Below are positions 17,650 to 28,690 of a stretch of 64,000 bases of DNA, piece after piece. How positions within the stretch are numbered: the stretch's first letter is position 1; each line of letters begins with the position of its first letter. Source of the DNA: an uncultured beta proteobacterium (GTDB lineage Bacteria; Pseudomonadota; Gammaproteobacteria; Burkholderiales; Burkholderiaceae_E); contig CAIZNI010000020.1 of assembly GCA_903934295.1 (NCBI GenBank), positions 1 through 64,000 of the forward strand, read 5' to 3'. The translations under genes were made by a program, and so were the position numbers. The notes under the pieces were generated by a model. It made no database searches. It was not told the origin of the DNA and saw nothing but the letters and a program-made list of their open reading frames with translations.

Positions 17650-18516
17650 TCAGTCCGCCAGGGGCGTCACCAGCGCCGGGCGGCCCGACCATTCCCAGGC
17701 CAGCGTGGTGCGCGAGACGCCCAGCAGCAGCCCGTGCAGGTTCTTCGGATGGACCCACAGCCCCTCGCGTTCGGTGGCGATGTCGCCGCCGCGCGGCGTG
17801 AGCGTGGCGCCGGCCTCGAGCAGGCGCTGCTTGAGTCCGTCGAAATCATGGGTCTCGATGTAGCACATGTAGAGCGAGTCGCCCCCGCGCCGGTCGACGA
17901 AGCGGCGCATCGCGCTGGGGCGATCGGCAAAGGTCTGCGAGAGCTCGACCCGGTCGAGCCGGGCCGGCGGATCGAAGAGGGTGAGCGTGCCCTCATAGCC
18001 GAAGCGCCCGCTCGCGATCGGCGAGAAGCGGCTGGCATCGAGATCGAACAGCTCGCTGTAGCGGGCCGCCACCACCCGCCAGTCGGTGGCCAGCGTGTTG
18101 GTCGCTTCGTACAGGAAGCTGACCTGTCCCTCGCGCTCGCGCTCGACCAGCGTCGAGATCACCATCGGAAAGCCGAAGGTGCTGGTGCCTGGCAGGTGCA
18201 GCTGACCGGCTTCGCGGGTGAACGGCACACCGAGCCCGCGCAGCCGCTCGGCCAGGGCCTCCAGGCGGGTGCTGGCATAGCCGGCGGCGAACAGCCCCTC
18301 GCCCCAGCGGTCGATGAAGTCCTGCACCGGTCCGGCACCGGCGGGCTCGCACAGTTCGAGCTCGCTCTCGCCCAGGCGCATGACGGTGCGCCGGGCATTC
18401 AGATGCGCGCTTTCGGACTCGCGGTCGGGGCGGGCGCCCAGCATCGTGGCAAAGGTTTCTGCGGCACGGGCGCGGTCTTTCACCGCAATCAGCATTCGGT
18501 CGACACGGTCGAGCAT
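17650..18516 (-). CDS. VOC/glyoxalase-fold protein
   Basis: A 288-residue protein with two vicinal-oxygen-chelate-like halves: residues 1-120 start LDRVDRMLIAVKDRARAAETF, and residues 150-285 include a second half ending VHPKNLHGLLLGVSRTTLAWEW, where His and Glu could be metal ligands. The ATG at 18516 is preferred over 18540 because GGAG lies 6-7 bases upstream. It is the last gene of the minus-strand acyl-CoA operon, 29 bp after the MFS gene. Relatives include glyoxalases, dioxygenases and methylmalonyl-CoA epimerase-like proteins; the reaction is unknown. Confidence 0.8.
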   Translation of the reverse strand: MLDRVDRMLIAVKDRARAAETFATMLGARPDRESESAHLNARRTVMRLGESELELCEPAGAGPVQDFIDRWGEGLFAAGYASTRLEALAERLRGLGVPFTREAGQLHLPGTSTFGFPMVISTLVEREREGQVSFLYEATNTLATDWRVVAARYSELFDLDASRFSPIASGRFGYEGTLTLFDPPARLDRVELSQTFADRPSAMRRFVDRRGGDSLYMCYIETHDFDGLKQRLLEAGATLTPRGGDIATEREGLWVHPKNLHGLLLGVSRTTLAWEWSGRPALVTPLAD

Positions 18517-18545
18517 GGATCCACTCCGGTTCAGGGACAAAAGGT

Positions 18546-19718
18546 TCAGGCAGGCCGCGACCGCGGCAGCCCCAGCGACAGCAGCGCGCCCAGGACATTG
18601 CCGGCGGCGGCGATCATCACCGCGGTGCCGTAGCCCTGGGTCTGGTCATACAGCCAGCCCGCCAGCACCGGCAGGCTGACCGCCGCAACACACCAGGCGA
18701 TGTAGAGCTGGCTGGCGACCCGGCCGAAGGCATTGCGGTGCCAGTACTGGGCGATCGCCCCGGCGGTGCTGCCCGAGATGAAGCCGTAGCCCATGCCGAT
18801 CATGGCCAGGGCGCCGATGGCCATGACCGGACCCGGCCACAGGCTGAGCAGGATCGCCCCGGTCAGCGAAAACAGATGGGCGCCGGCCGCCACCTGCGGC
18901 ACCGCGAAGCGGTCGACCAGCCAGCCACCGGTCAGGCGCGCGACCGCGATCGCGCCGGTGATCGCGGTGGTGGCGCCAAGCGCCATCAGCGTCTGGCCGC
19001 CGTAGGCCTGGACGATGCCGGCCGCCTGGCTCATCACCGTCAGGCCGGCCGCGGCGGCCAGGAAGAACACCGCGAACAGCCGCAGGAAGATCGGCCAGCG
19101 GCGGTCGTCGTCGCGCACCGCCGCGGGGGCGGCGTCGTGCATCCGGATGTCGGCAAGCCGCAGCAGCATCGCGGTCAGCAGCGACGCGGCCAGCACGGTG
19201 AAGGCGAGCGCCAGCAGCGTCGGACGCAGGCCATGGCGGGCAATCGCCCACCCGAACAGCGGCGCGCCGATCATCGCGCCCAGCGGATAGAGCGCGATCA
19301 CATAGCCGTTGACCAGGCCGATCTTCGTCTTCACCGTCTGGTTGACGCCCTGCTGCACCACGATGAAACCGATGCCGCCGCCCAGTCCGAACAGCACGCC
19401 ATACCCCAGGGCGAGTTCGGCGAACCCGGTCGCGTTGGCAGTCAGGTAGAGCCCGGCCGCGCTGCCCGCACCGGCGACGGCGATCAGGGTGGCGGGCGGC
19501 AGCGTCCGGTAGAGCATCGGCGCCAGGTTCATGCCGACGGTCAGCGTGCAGGCCGCCAGCCCGAAGATCAGCGTCATCTCGGCACGACCGATGCCCATCA
19601 GCGCCTCCATCGGCTTCAGGAACACGCTGAAGGCGTAGATGGTGCCGAACGGCAGATTCATCGCGGTCGCGGCGGCAATCGCCGCCAGCGAGCGCTGCAA
19701 CGGTGTCAGGCCGTGCAA
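18546..19718 (-). CDS. MFS transporter, oxalate/formate antiporter-like
   Basis: A 390-residue major facilitator with about 12 hydrophobic helices and a hydrophilic mid-loop near residues 193-210 (IRMHDAAPAAVRDDDRRW). MNLPFGTIYAFSVFLKPME and the second-half GYGFISGSTAGAIAQYWHRNAFGR are typical of the OFA (oxalate:formate antiporter) group. The start is TTG at 19718 with GGGAG five bases upstream; the ATG at residue 20 would cut into helix 1. It lies between the VOC protein and a TctC receptor and probably moves a small carboxylate. Confidence 0.88.
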   Translation of the reverse strand: MHGLTPLQRSLAAIAAATAMNLPFGTIYAFSVFLKPMEALMGIGRAEMTLIFGLAACTLTVGMNLAPMLYRTLPPATLIAVAGAGSAAGLYLTANATGFAELALGYGVLFGLGGGIGFIVVQQGVNQTVKTKIGLVNGYVIALYPLGAMIGAPLFGWAIARHGLRPTLLALAFTVLAASLLTAMLLRLADIRMHDAAPAAVRDDDRRWPIFLRLFAVFFLAAAAGLTVMSQAAGIVQAYGGQTLMALGATTAITGAIAVARLTGGWLVDRFAVPQVAAGAHLFSLTGAILLSLWPGPVMAIGALAMIGMGYGFISGSTAGAIAQYWHRNAFGRVASQLYIAWCVAAVSLPVLAGWLYDQTQGYGTAVMIAAAGNVLGALLSLGLPRSRPA

Positions 19719-19772
19719 CCGGACTCCCGGATCGGCGGCATCGCGATCAGGCGCAACCGGGCCGGCCGGCGC

Positions 19773-20729
19773 TTACTCGGGCTGGATGCCGGCATCACGG
19801 ATGCTCTTGCCCCACTGGGCATGCTGCTCGATGGTGAACTTGCGGAACTCTTCGACCGAGGCCGGCGCCGGCTCCAGGCCCAGACCCATCATCCGCTCAC
19901 GGATGGCGGGCGTGGTGAGCACCTTGTTGACCGCCGCATTGAGCGTGTTGACGATCGCCGGCGGCGTGCCGACCGGCGCGATCAGCCCGCCCCAGATGGT
20001 GAAGCTGAAGCCCGGCACGGTGTCGCCGACCGGCGGCAGGTCGGGCAGCAGCGCCGAGCGCTGGTCGGACTGCACCGCGATCAGCTTGATCTTGTTGGCC
20101 TTGATGAAGCTTTGCGCCGCGGCCCAGTCGACGAACATGAAGTCGACCTGTCCGACCGCGATGTCGGTCATGGCCGGCGGCGTGCTCTTGTAGGGAATCG
20201 GCGCGGCATCGATGCGACCGTACTTGACGAAATGGGCCCCCGCCACCTGACCGGTGGAGTTGCCAAAGCCGTACGACACCTTGCCCGGATTGGCGCGCGC
20301 ATGGTTGAGCAGGTCCTGCGGCGTCCTGATCGGGGAGTCGGCCTTGACCGCCAGCGCGAACAGGAAGTAGTTGACCCGAGCCACCGGCGTGAAGTCCTTG
20401 AGCGGGTCGTAACGCAGCTTCTTGAACAGGAACGGGTTGGCCGAATGCGCGGTGTTGGTGGTCATCATCAGGGTGTAGCCGTCGGGATCGCCCTTGGCGG
20501 CAGCCTCGGCGGCGATCTGCCCGGAGGCACCCGGCTTGTTGTCAACGATGAAGGCCACACCCAGGTTCTTCTGGAGCTCGTCGGTGACCAGACGGGCCAG
20601 GATGTCGGTGCCGCTGCCGACCGCGAACGGCACCACCACCCGGACCGGCTTGACGGGATAAGACTGGGACCAGGCCGATGCCGCGGTGGCGGCCAGCAGC
20701 GCAAAAACGGCGGTGCGCAGGAATTTCAT
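19773..20729 (-). CDS. Bug/TctC family periplasmic solute receptor
   Basis: A 318-residue tripartite tricarboxylate transporter receptor. GGAG lies 6-9 bases before the ATG at 20729; the signal peptide ends near SAWSQ (residue 22). PVRVVVPFAVGSGTDILARL and DNKPGASGQIAAEAAAK are the family signature. It is within an operon with acyl-CoA dehydrogenase, CoA transferase/hydrolase and an MFS carrier, so its ligand may be the operon's carboxylate substrate. No TctAB is seen. Confidence 0.93.
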   Translation of the reverse strand: MKFLRTAVFALLAATAASAWSQSYPVKPVRVVVPFAVGSGTDILARLVTDELQKNLGVAFIVDNKPGASGQIAAEAAAKGDPDGYTLMMTTNTAHSANPFLFKKLRYDPLKDFTPVARVNYFLFALAVKADSPIRTPQDLLNHARANPGKVSYGFGNSTGQVAGAHFVKYGRIDAAPIPYKSTPPAMTDIAVGQVDFMFVDWAAAQSFIKANKIKLIAVQSDQRSALLPDLPPVGDTVPGFSFTIWGGLIAPVGTPPAIVNTLNAAVNKVLTTPAIRERMMGLGLEPAPASVEEFRKFTIEQHAQWGKSIRDAGIQPE

Positions 20730-20784
20730 GGGGTGTCTCCGACAGGGGTGTGAAACCGGGTCACTGGGCGGACCCGTCAGTGGT

Positions 20785-22074
20785 TCAGGCGCCATTGTCC
20801 ATCCAGGACGCCGGATCGGCCAGCGCACGCTGCAGCGCCTCCCGAAACCGCGGGTCGGCAATGGCGATCAGGCGCTGCGCGCGCTCGTCGAGGGTGCAGT
20901 GGCGCAGGTCGGCCACGCCGTGCTCGGTGACGATCAGGTCGGCGTCGCTGCGGGTGATGGTGACCACCCCGCCCGACAGCGCGGGGACGATGCGGCTGCG
21001 CCGCCCGCCCTGGGTGGTCGAGGGCAGAACGGTGATCGAGCGGCCGTGGGCCGAACCGCGCGCGGCGCGGGCGAAATCATTGGCACCACCGACACCGCCG
21101 CGCAGCGAACGGCCAAGGGTCTCGGCATTGACCTGGCCCGTCAGGTCGACCTCGAGCGCCGAATTGATCGCGAACAGGTCGGGAATCTGCATCAGCGTGC
21201 GGGCGCCGTGGGTGTAGGCGCCCCGGCGCACCGAGACCGCCGGATGGCGATGCAGCAGGCGGTGCAGGCGGGGACTGCCGCAGACGACGTTGGTGACCGA
21301 GACGCCACGATCGATCGCCTTGAAGGCGTTGGTGACCGCGCCACCCTCGATCAGCAGGGCGGCGCCGTCGCCCATCAGCCCGGTGTGCAGCCCGAGGTCG
21401 CGGTGACCGGACAGGCCGCCCAGCACCGCGTCGGGCAGCGCGCCGATGCCGGTCTGGATGGTGGCGCGATCGGGCACGATCGCCGCGACGCGCGCCGCGA
21501 TCCGCGACTCGACCTCGCCAAAGGTCGAGGCGGCGATCGGCACCGGCGCGGTGTCGGCCTGCACCATCAGGTCGATGCGCAGATCGGCGGGCAGCTCGGC
21601 ACCGAAGGTCCAGGGCGCATCGGGATTGATTTCGGCGATCACCACCCGCGCGCGCCGCGCCGCCGCTGCCGCATAGTCGTTGCCCAGCCCGAGGCTCGGC
21701 GGGCCGCCGTCCAGCCCCGGCGAGAGCTGCAGCAGCACGACATCGGCCTGCCAGCGGCCGCTCTCGAAGGCGGCATCGAGTTCGCTGTAGTGACAGGGCA
21801 TCACCGCCAGCCGGCCGGCCTGCGCCAGCGGGACGGTGGAACCCATCGCGCCATAGGACACGAAGGACAGGTGGTCGCAGTGCGCCGGACCGAAGGTGTC
21901 GGCGAACATCGCGCCCAGGAACACCCGCACGCCGCCGCCCAGGCCGGCGCGCTGCGCCACCAGGCGCCGGGTCAGGCTGAGCGGCTCGGCGCCGGCCTGC
22001 GCGCAGACCACCAGGTCGGCGGGGCGGATCCACTCGCCCAGGTCGAGGGCGTCGGCACGGATGACGGGCGGCAC
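20785..22074 (-). CDS. Acetyl-CoA hydrolase/CoA transferase family protein
   Basis: A 429-residue member of the acetyl-CoA hydrolase/4-hydroxybutyrate CoA-transferase family. Glu308 in INSALEVDLTGQVNAE is the expected glutamyl-CoA nucleophile; GIGALPDAVL (near 210) and GGVGGANDFARAA (near 327) are the CoA-binding glycine-rich loops. It starts with GTG 7 bp after the acyl-CoA dehydrogenase stop, so it is probably co-translated with it. A CoA transfer to the imported acid, ahead of dehydrogenation, is a plausible inference. Confidence 0.92.
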   Translation of the reverse strand: MPPVIRADALDLGEWIRPADLVVCAQAGAEPLSLTRRLVAQRAGLGGGVRVFLGAMFADTFGPAHCDHLSFVSYGAMGSTVPLAQAGRLAVMPCHYSELDAAFESGRWQADVVLLQLSPGLDGGPPSLGLGNDYAAAAARRARVVIAEINPDAPWTFGAELPADLRIDLMVQADTAPVPIAASTFGEVESRIAARVAAIVPDRATIQTGIGALPDAVLGGLSGHRDLGLHTGLMGDGAALLIEGGAVTNAFKAIDRGVSVTNVVCGSPRLHRLLHRHPAVSVRRGAYTHGARTLMQIPDLFAINSALEVDLTGQVNAETLGRSLRGGVGGANDFARAARGSAHGRSITVLPSTTQGGRRSRIVPALSGGVVTITRSDADLIVTEHGVADLRHCTLDERAQRLIAIADPRFREALQRALADPASWMDNGA

Positions 22075-22081
22075 CGGGCGC

Positions 22082-23248
22082 CTAGTAGGACTTGGGCAGG
22101 CCCAGCACCCGCTCGGCGATGTAGCACAGCACCAGTTGCGGGCTGATCGGTGCGATCCGCGGAATCATCACCTCGCGCAGGTAGCGCTCGACATGGAACT
22201 CCTTGGCGTAACCATAGCCGCCATGGGTCATCACCGCCTGCTGGCAGGCGTTGAAGCCGGCCTCGCCCGCCAGGTACTTGGCGGCATTGGCCGCCGCGCC
22301 GCAGGGCAGGTTGTTGTCGTACTGCCAGGCCGCCGACAGCGTCATCAGCCAGGCCGCCTCGAGCTCCATCCAGTTCTGCGCCAGCGGATGCTGGATCGCC
22401 TGGTTCTGGCCGATCGGCCGGTTGAAGACCACCCGCTCCTTGGCATAGGCGGTGGCGCGACGCAGCGCGGCGTGGCCCAGGCCGATCGCCTCGGCGGCGA
22501 TCATCACCCGCTCGGGATTCATGCCGTGGAGGATGTATTCGAAGCCGCGGCCTTCCTCGCCGATGCGGTCCTCGACCGGGATCTCGAAGCCCTCGATGAA
22601 CAACTCGTTGGAGTCGATCGGCTTGCGGCCCATCTTCTCGATCTCGCGGGTGGTGATGCGGGTCCGGTCGAAGTCGGTGTAGAACAGGCTCAGGCCCTCG
22701 GTGGGGCGTCCGACGTCCTCCAGCGGCGTGGTGCGCGCCAGCAGCAGGATCTTGTCGGCGACCTGGGCGGTCGAGATCCAGACCTTGTGGCCGTCGACCA
22801 CATAGCGGTCGCCCTTGCGCACCGCGCGGGTCTTGAGCTGCGTGGTGTTCAGGCCGGTGTTGGGCTCGGTCACCGCGAAGCAGGCCTTCTGGCGGCCCTG
22901 GACCATCGGCGGGAGCATCCGCAGCTTCTGCTCGTGGGTGCCGAACACCACCACCGGGTTGAGGCCGAAGATGTTGATGTGCACCGCCGAGGCGCCCGAC
23001 ATGCCGGCGCCCGACTCGCTGATCGCGCGGGCGACGATCGTCGCCTCGGTCACGCCCAGCCCGGAGCCGCCGTAGGCCTCGGGAGTGCACACGCCCAGCC
23101 AGCCGTCGGCGGCGAGCGCGTCGTAGAGTTCATGCGGAAATCCGCCTTCCTTGTCCTTGACCATCCAGTAGTGGTCATCGAACCGCTGGCAAATCCGGGC
23201 AACCGATTCACGGATCGATTCCTGCTCGGGGGTCATCGCGAAATTCAT
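22082..23248 (-). CDS. Acyl-CoA dehydrogenase
   Basis: A 388-residue FAD acyl-CoA dehydrogenase. Conserved signatures are CFAVTEPNTGLNTTQLKTRA (near 128) and the C-terminal MTHGGYGYAKEFHVERYLRE (near 350), which binds flavin from the partner subunit. The start ATG 23248 lacks a strong ribosome site. It is the first gene of the operon that continues with CoA transferase/hydrolase, TctC receptor, MFS and VOC protein. The chain-length preference is not readable. Confidence 0.93.
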   Translation of the reverse strand: MNFAMTPEQESIRESVARICQRFDDHYWMVKDKEGGFPHELYDALAADGWLGVCTPEAYGGSGLGVTEATIVARAISESGAGMSGASAVHINIFGLNPVVVFGTHEQKLRMLPPMVQGRQKACFAVTEPNTGLNTTQLKTRAVRKGDRYVVDGHKVWISTAQVADKILLLARTTPLEDVGRPTEGLSLFYTDFDRTRITTREIEKMGRKPIDSNELFIEGFEIPVEDRIGEEGRGFEYILHGMNPERVMIAAEAIGLGHAALRRATAYAKERVVFNRPIGQNQAIQHPLAQNWMELEAAWLMTLSAAWQYDNNLPCGAAANAAKYLAGEAGFNACQQAVMTHGGYGYAKEFHVERYLREVMIPRIAPISPQLVLCYIAERVLGLPKSY

Positions 23249-23412
23249 GATTCGGGTCAATCCTGCGCTGGGGGTATCGGGAAACGACTGCAATGGTCGG
23301 CAACCGCAATTGTCGACTGCATCGGGGGTCCGGGCCAAACCGGGCCACCGGATTCGAGACGGGCGACCGCGGGCGGGCGCATCGGCGGCCACACCGCCTC
23401 GACCGGGCGCGG

Positions 23413-24870
23413 TCAGATCCGCCAGGAGACCCGGTAAACCTTCCAGGTGGTGAGGCTGCCGTAGAGGGCAATGCCGAAGGCGGCCAGCGCGCAGATCGCC
23501 CAGAGCGGCGCGCCGAGCGCGGTGAGCAGCGTCCCGCCACCGAGGATCGCCAGCAGGCGGGCGCTGGCCGCCAGCACCGGCCAGATGACCTTGCCGGCAC
23601 CCTGCGAGGCGAAATACAGCGTGGTGCCCATCGCCAGCAGGCAGTAGACCGGCCCGACCCAGTGCAGGTAGAGCGATCCGGTCGCCAGCACCGCCGGGTC
23701 GTCGCTGAACAGGCCGATCCACAGCGTCGGGAACACGGCCGCGACCAGCCCGAGCAGCCCGCAGGGCACCGCGGCCATCAGCGCGCCGGTGAACGCGGCG
23801 CGCTTGGCCCGCCGGTCGTCGCCGGCACCGACGGCGGTGCCCACCATCGGCACCAGCACCTGACCGAAAGCGAAGACCACCGACATGATCAGCAGTTCCA
23901 GTCGCGCGCCCACCCCGTAACCGGCGAGCGCCGCGGTGCCGTAGCGCCCGATGACTCCGGTCAGCAGCAGCGCGCCGCCAACGTTCTGCAGGGCCGACAG
24001 CGCCGACAGGCCGCCGACGCGCAGGATCCGCACGAAGCCCTCGCGCCGCAGGCGCAGGTCCGCGCGCCGCGGACGCAGCCGGCTGCCCGGCCGAAAGACC
24101 GCGATCGCGCCCAGCAGCGCCGCCGCGCCGCTGGAGCACAGGTAGGCGATCGCAGCGCCGCGCAGGCCCATCGAGGGCACGCCGGCCCAGCCCAGCACGA
24201 GGATCCCCGAGACCGGGATGTGGAGCAGGCTGGCCACCACCTGGATCACCGCCGGCAGCCGGATGTTGCCGCTGCCGCGCAGCAGGCTGGAAAACGTGTT
24301 CGACAGCCAGACAAAGATCGCGCCGGTGAACAGGAGGTTCGAGTAGACCATCGCCAGTGCGATCGGCTGCCCGGCGCCGCCCAGCAGCCGGAAGATCGCC
24401 TCACCGGCCAGCAGCATCATCAGCAGGTACAGCAAGCCCGCGACGATCGAGATCACGCAGGCATGGATCACCACCGCCCGCGCGCCGGCCTCATCGCCCG
24501 CGCCCAGCGAGCGCGCCACCGCCGAGGAGACGCCACCGCCCATCGCGCCGCCCGATAGCATCTGCAGCAGTTGCACCAGGGGAAAGACCATCGAGAACGC
24601 CGCCAGCGATTCGGTGCCCAGGCGCCCGATGAAATAGGTGTCGGCGACCGATACCGCGATCTGGAAGACCACCAGGAGCAGCGCCGGCGCGGCCAGCCGC
24701 AGCAGGGTGGGCACGATCGGCGCGCGCAGCAGCGGGTGGGTGGCGGCGAAGGCGGCGCGCGAATTCGGCGGGGACCGCGCGCTGGCCGGCGCAGCGCCGA
24801 GACCGCCCGGGGACCCCTCGCCGACCGGGGACGGGGACGACGGGGAAACAGGCGGCGGGGTCATCGTCAT
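23413..24870 (-). CDS. MATE family multidrug/toxin efflux transporter
   Basis: A 485-residue MatE-family antiporter with about 12 transmembrane helices. The first helix region is LRLAAPALLLVVFQIAVSVADTYFIGRLG near 55, with the characteristic SGGAMGGGVSSAVARSLGAGD and, in the second half, FAFGQVLVPMVGTAVGAGDD. The first 45 residues are Pro/Ser/Gly-rich and probably cytoplasmic. Start is ATG 24870 (or 24864); no clear ribosome site. It is divergent from the methionine synthase-like gene (131 bp). Confidence 0.9.
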   Translation of the reverse strand: MTMTPPPVSPSSPSPVGEGSPGGLGAAPASARSPPNSRAAFAATHPLLRAPIVPTLLRLAAPALLLVVFQIAVSVADTYFIGRLGTESLAAFSMVFPLVQLLQMLSGGAMGGGVSSAVARSLGAGDEAGARAVVIHACVISIVAGLLYLLMMLLAGEAIFRLLGGAGQPIALAMVYSNLLFTGAIFVWLSNTFSSLLRGSGNIRLPAVIQVVASLLHIPVSGILVLGWAGVPSMGLRGAAIAYLCSSGAAALLGAIAVFRPGSRLRPRRADLRLRREGFVRILRVGGLSALSALQNVGGALLLTGVIGRYGTAALAGYGVGARLELLIMSVVFAFGQVLVPMVGTAVGAGDDRRAKRAAFTGALMAAVPCGLLGLVAAVFPTLWIGLFSDDPAVLATGSLYLHWVGPVYCLLAMGTTLYFASQGAGKVIWPVLAASARLLAILGGGTLLTALGAPLWAICALAAFGIALYGSLTTWKVYRVSWRI

Positions 24871-26011
24871 CAGTGTAGTGGCGCCCGGGCAGGCCCGCCT
24901 ATACTGCCGGCCGTGGCGATTCCGATTCCCCGGGTTGCGCCGATGGTGCCGCGTGGCCGCACGTGGCACCGATTCAACCGACTTGCCGAGAGGACCGACC
25001 GATGTTCGAACCGACCCTGGCGGGCAGCCTGCCCAAACCGGCCTGGCTGGCCGAGACCCACAAGCTCTGGCCGCAATGGAAGAGCACCGGTGCCGACCTG
25101 CAGGCGGCCAAGGCCGACGCGACGCTGCTGTGGCTCAAGCTTCAGGAGGACGCCGGCCTGGCCACCGTCGGCGACGGCGAGCAGTCGCGTCAGCACTTCG
25201 TGCACGGCTTCCTGGAGGCGGTCGAGGGCATCGACTTCGAGAACAAGGTGAAGATGGGCATCCGCAACAATCGCTACGACGCGATGGTGCCGCAGGTCAC
25301 CGGCGAACTGCGCCTGCGCGGTCGGGTCCACCAGACCGAGGCGAAGCTCGCCCGCGCCCACACCACCCGCAAGCTCAAGTTCACCCTGCCCGGCCCGATG
25401 ACCATCGTCGACACCGTGGCCGACCGGTTCTACGGCGACAAGGTCAAGATGGCGATGGCCTTCGCGGCGCTGCTCAACCAGGAAGCGCTGGCGCTGCAGG
25501 CCGACGGCGTCGATGTGATCCAGTTCGACGAGCCGGCCTTCAACGTGTTCATGGACGACGTGACCGACTGGGGCGTCGCCGCGCTCGAGCGGGCCATCCA
25601 GGGCCTCACCTGCACCACCGCGGTCCACATCTGCTACGGCTACGGCATCGCCGCCAATGTCGACTGGAAGAAGACCCTGGGCGACGAGTGGCGCCAGTAC
25701 GAAAAGATCTTTCCGGCGCTCGCCGCCAGCCGCATCGATCAGGTGTCGCTGGAGTGCGCCGGCTCGCAGGTGCCGCCCTCGCTGATGGCGCTGCTCGGTG
25801 GCAAGGATGTGCTGGTCGGGGTGATCGATGTCGCCAGCGACACGGTCGAGACCCCGGAAGAGGTCGCCGACACGATCGGGCGGGCCTTGCGCTATGTGCC
25901 GGCCAACCGCCTGTTCCCCTGCACCAACTGCGGCATGGCGCCGATGGACCAGGACATCGCGCGCCGCAAGCTCCAGGCCCTTGCCCGGGGTGCGCAGATC
26001 GCGCGCGAGCG

Positions 26012-27145
<1,134 letters not shown>

Positions 27146-27205
27146 CGGGTCAGCTGCCAGCAGGCGAGCGGTCGGGTCGGGTCGATCGCGGTGCCGCCGC
27201 GCGGT

Positions 27206-27901
27206 TCATCGCGCGGGCCGGCGGGGTGGCGACACCGGCTGCCCCTCCAGGTGGGTGATGAACCAGAACGACGCCAGACGGGCCACCTGCTCGAGCGCGC
27301 CCGGCTCCTCGAACAAATGGGTGGCACGCGGCACGATGCTCAGCCGCCTGGGCCCGCGCAACTCGGCCAGCGCCTCGCGGTTCAGCTCGATGACGATGTC
27401 GTCATTGCCACCCACGATCAGCAGGACCGGCGCATGCACCGCCCGCAGCACCGCCCGCCCCGCCAGGTCCGGTCGCCCGCCGCGCGAGACCACTGCGGCG
27501 ACCGTCTCGGGGTGCCGGGCCGCCACCTGCAGCGCCGCTGCCGCGCCGGTGCTGGCGCCGAACAGTCCGACCGGCAGTCCGGCGGTGCGCGGATCGGCGC
27601 CGAGCCAGGTCAGCGCATCGGTCAGCCGGTCGGTGAGCAGCGCGATGTCGAACCGCGTTTCCTGCTGCCGGTCCTCCTCCTCGGTCAGCAGGTCGATCAG
27701 CAAGGTGCCCAGGCCGGCCTCGCGCAACTGCGCGGCGACCCGGTTGTTGCGCGGCGAACGGCGCGACGATCCGCTGCCGTGCGCGAACAGGATCACGCCG
27801 GCGGGCTGCACCGGCAACTCGAGGCTGCCCTCGATGGACACCGAGCCGCTGGGAATGTGCACCAGCCCTGCAGTGGCAATGCGTCGGATCACCGTACTCA
27901 T
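27206..27901 (-). CDS. Alpha/beta hydrolase, dienelactone hydrolase-like
   Basis: A 231-residue alpha/beta hydrolase. Nucleophile Ser117 in GLFGASTGAAAAL, acid Asp167/168 in LIVGGNDDIV and His195 in PRATHLFEEP form the catalytic triad. The oxyanion segment is LFAHGSGSSRRSPRN. Its ATG overlaps the stop of the phosphoribosyltransferase gene (ATGA), so the two are translationally coupled; in other bacteria these two domains occur as neighbours or fused. Substrate unknown. Confidence 0.9.
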   Translation of the reverse strand: MSTVIRRIATAGLVHIPSGSVSIEGSLELPVQPAGVILFAHGSGSSRRSPRNNRVAAQLREAGLGTLLIDLLTEEEDRQQETRFDIALLTDRLTDALTWLGADPRTAGLPVGLFGASTGAAAALQVAARHPETVAAVVSRGGRPDLAGRAVLRAVHAPVLLIVGGNDDIVIELNREALAELRGPRRLSIVPRATHLFEEPGALEQVARLASFWFITHLEGQPVSPPRRPAR

Positions 27902-28530
27902 TTCTTCTCCCTGGCGAGCAGGCGGACGACCTCGTCGTCCTCGACCTGCCTGAAATCGGCGTAGAAGCGCCCGACCGCGCCGAAAAACGCCGGCTGATGC
28001 AGGCACACCATTTCGTCGGCGTGCGCAGCGACGAGCGCCACGCTGTCGGGCGCACCCACCGGCACCGCGCAGATCAGCCGGGACGGCTGGCGCGCCCGCA
28101 CCGAATGCAGGGCTGCGATCATCGTCGCGCCGGTCGCCAGCCCGTCATCGACCACGATGACCACCCGCCCGCCAGCCTCGATCGGCGCACGCCCCGGCGT
28201 GTAGAGGGCGCGACGCCGGCGCAGGGTGTCCAGCTGCGCCGCCTTTTCCCGCGCCAGGTAGTCCGGGTTGGCGCCGATCTCGCCGGCATACGGAGCGATG
28301 TAGGCCCAGCCGCTCTCGTCGATCGCGCCGACCGCCAGTTCCGGCGAGAACGGCGCGCGCAGCTTGCGCACCAGCACGACATCGAAGTCGGCCTCGAGCC
28401 GATCGGCGAGCACCTGACCCATCGGCACCGCGCCGCGGGCGATCGCGAGCACCAGTGGATGGCGCGCGCGCCACGGTTGCAGCGCGATCGCCAGTTGCTC
28501 TGCGGCATCGATGCGATCCTGGAAATACAC
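27898..28530 (-). CDS. Phosphoribosyltransferase domain protein
   Basis: A 210-residue type I phosphoribosyltransferase-fold protein. The PRPP-binding loop VVIVVDDGLATGAT spans residues 123-136, and LAIARGAVPMGQVLADRL near 28 is the other family block. The chosen start is GTG 28530 (MYFQDRIDAAEQLA), where relatives begin and GGGGA lies upstream; the reading frame is open further up to 28653 but that part is arginine-rich and non-homologous. It is coupled to the downstream hydrolase. The nucleobase is not predictable; many such proteins have no proven activity. Confidence 0.87.
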   Translation of the reverse strand: MYFQDRIDAAEQLAIALQPWRARHPLVLAIARGAVPMGQVLADRLEADFDVVLVRKLRAPFSPELAVGAIDESGWAYIAPYAGEIGANPDYLAREKAAQLDTLRRRRALYTPGRAPIEAGGRVVIVVDDGLATGATMIAALHSVRARQPSRLICAVPVGAPDSVALVAAHADEMVCLHQPAFFGAVGRFYADFRQVEDDEVVRLLAREKK

Positions 28531-28690
28531 GACGTCCCCGCGGTTGTTGCGCCCCGCGTCCCGAAGGCGGACACGACCGGCGAACAACCCGACGGGGTCG
28601 ATTGAACGCCGATGGCGCAGCCGCCCGATTGAGCCTGGGCAGCAGGGGGACACATCGCCCGCGGCAGGCGGCCCGATATACTCGACGGCA

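Noticed and set aside
18738-20753. A 671-codon open frame on the plus strand
   Set aside because: It is antisense to the MFS and TctC genes, both of which have clear family signatures; low-complexity Arg/His/Gln-rich product.
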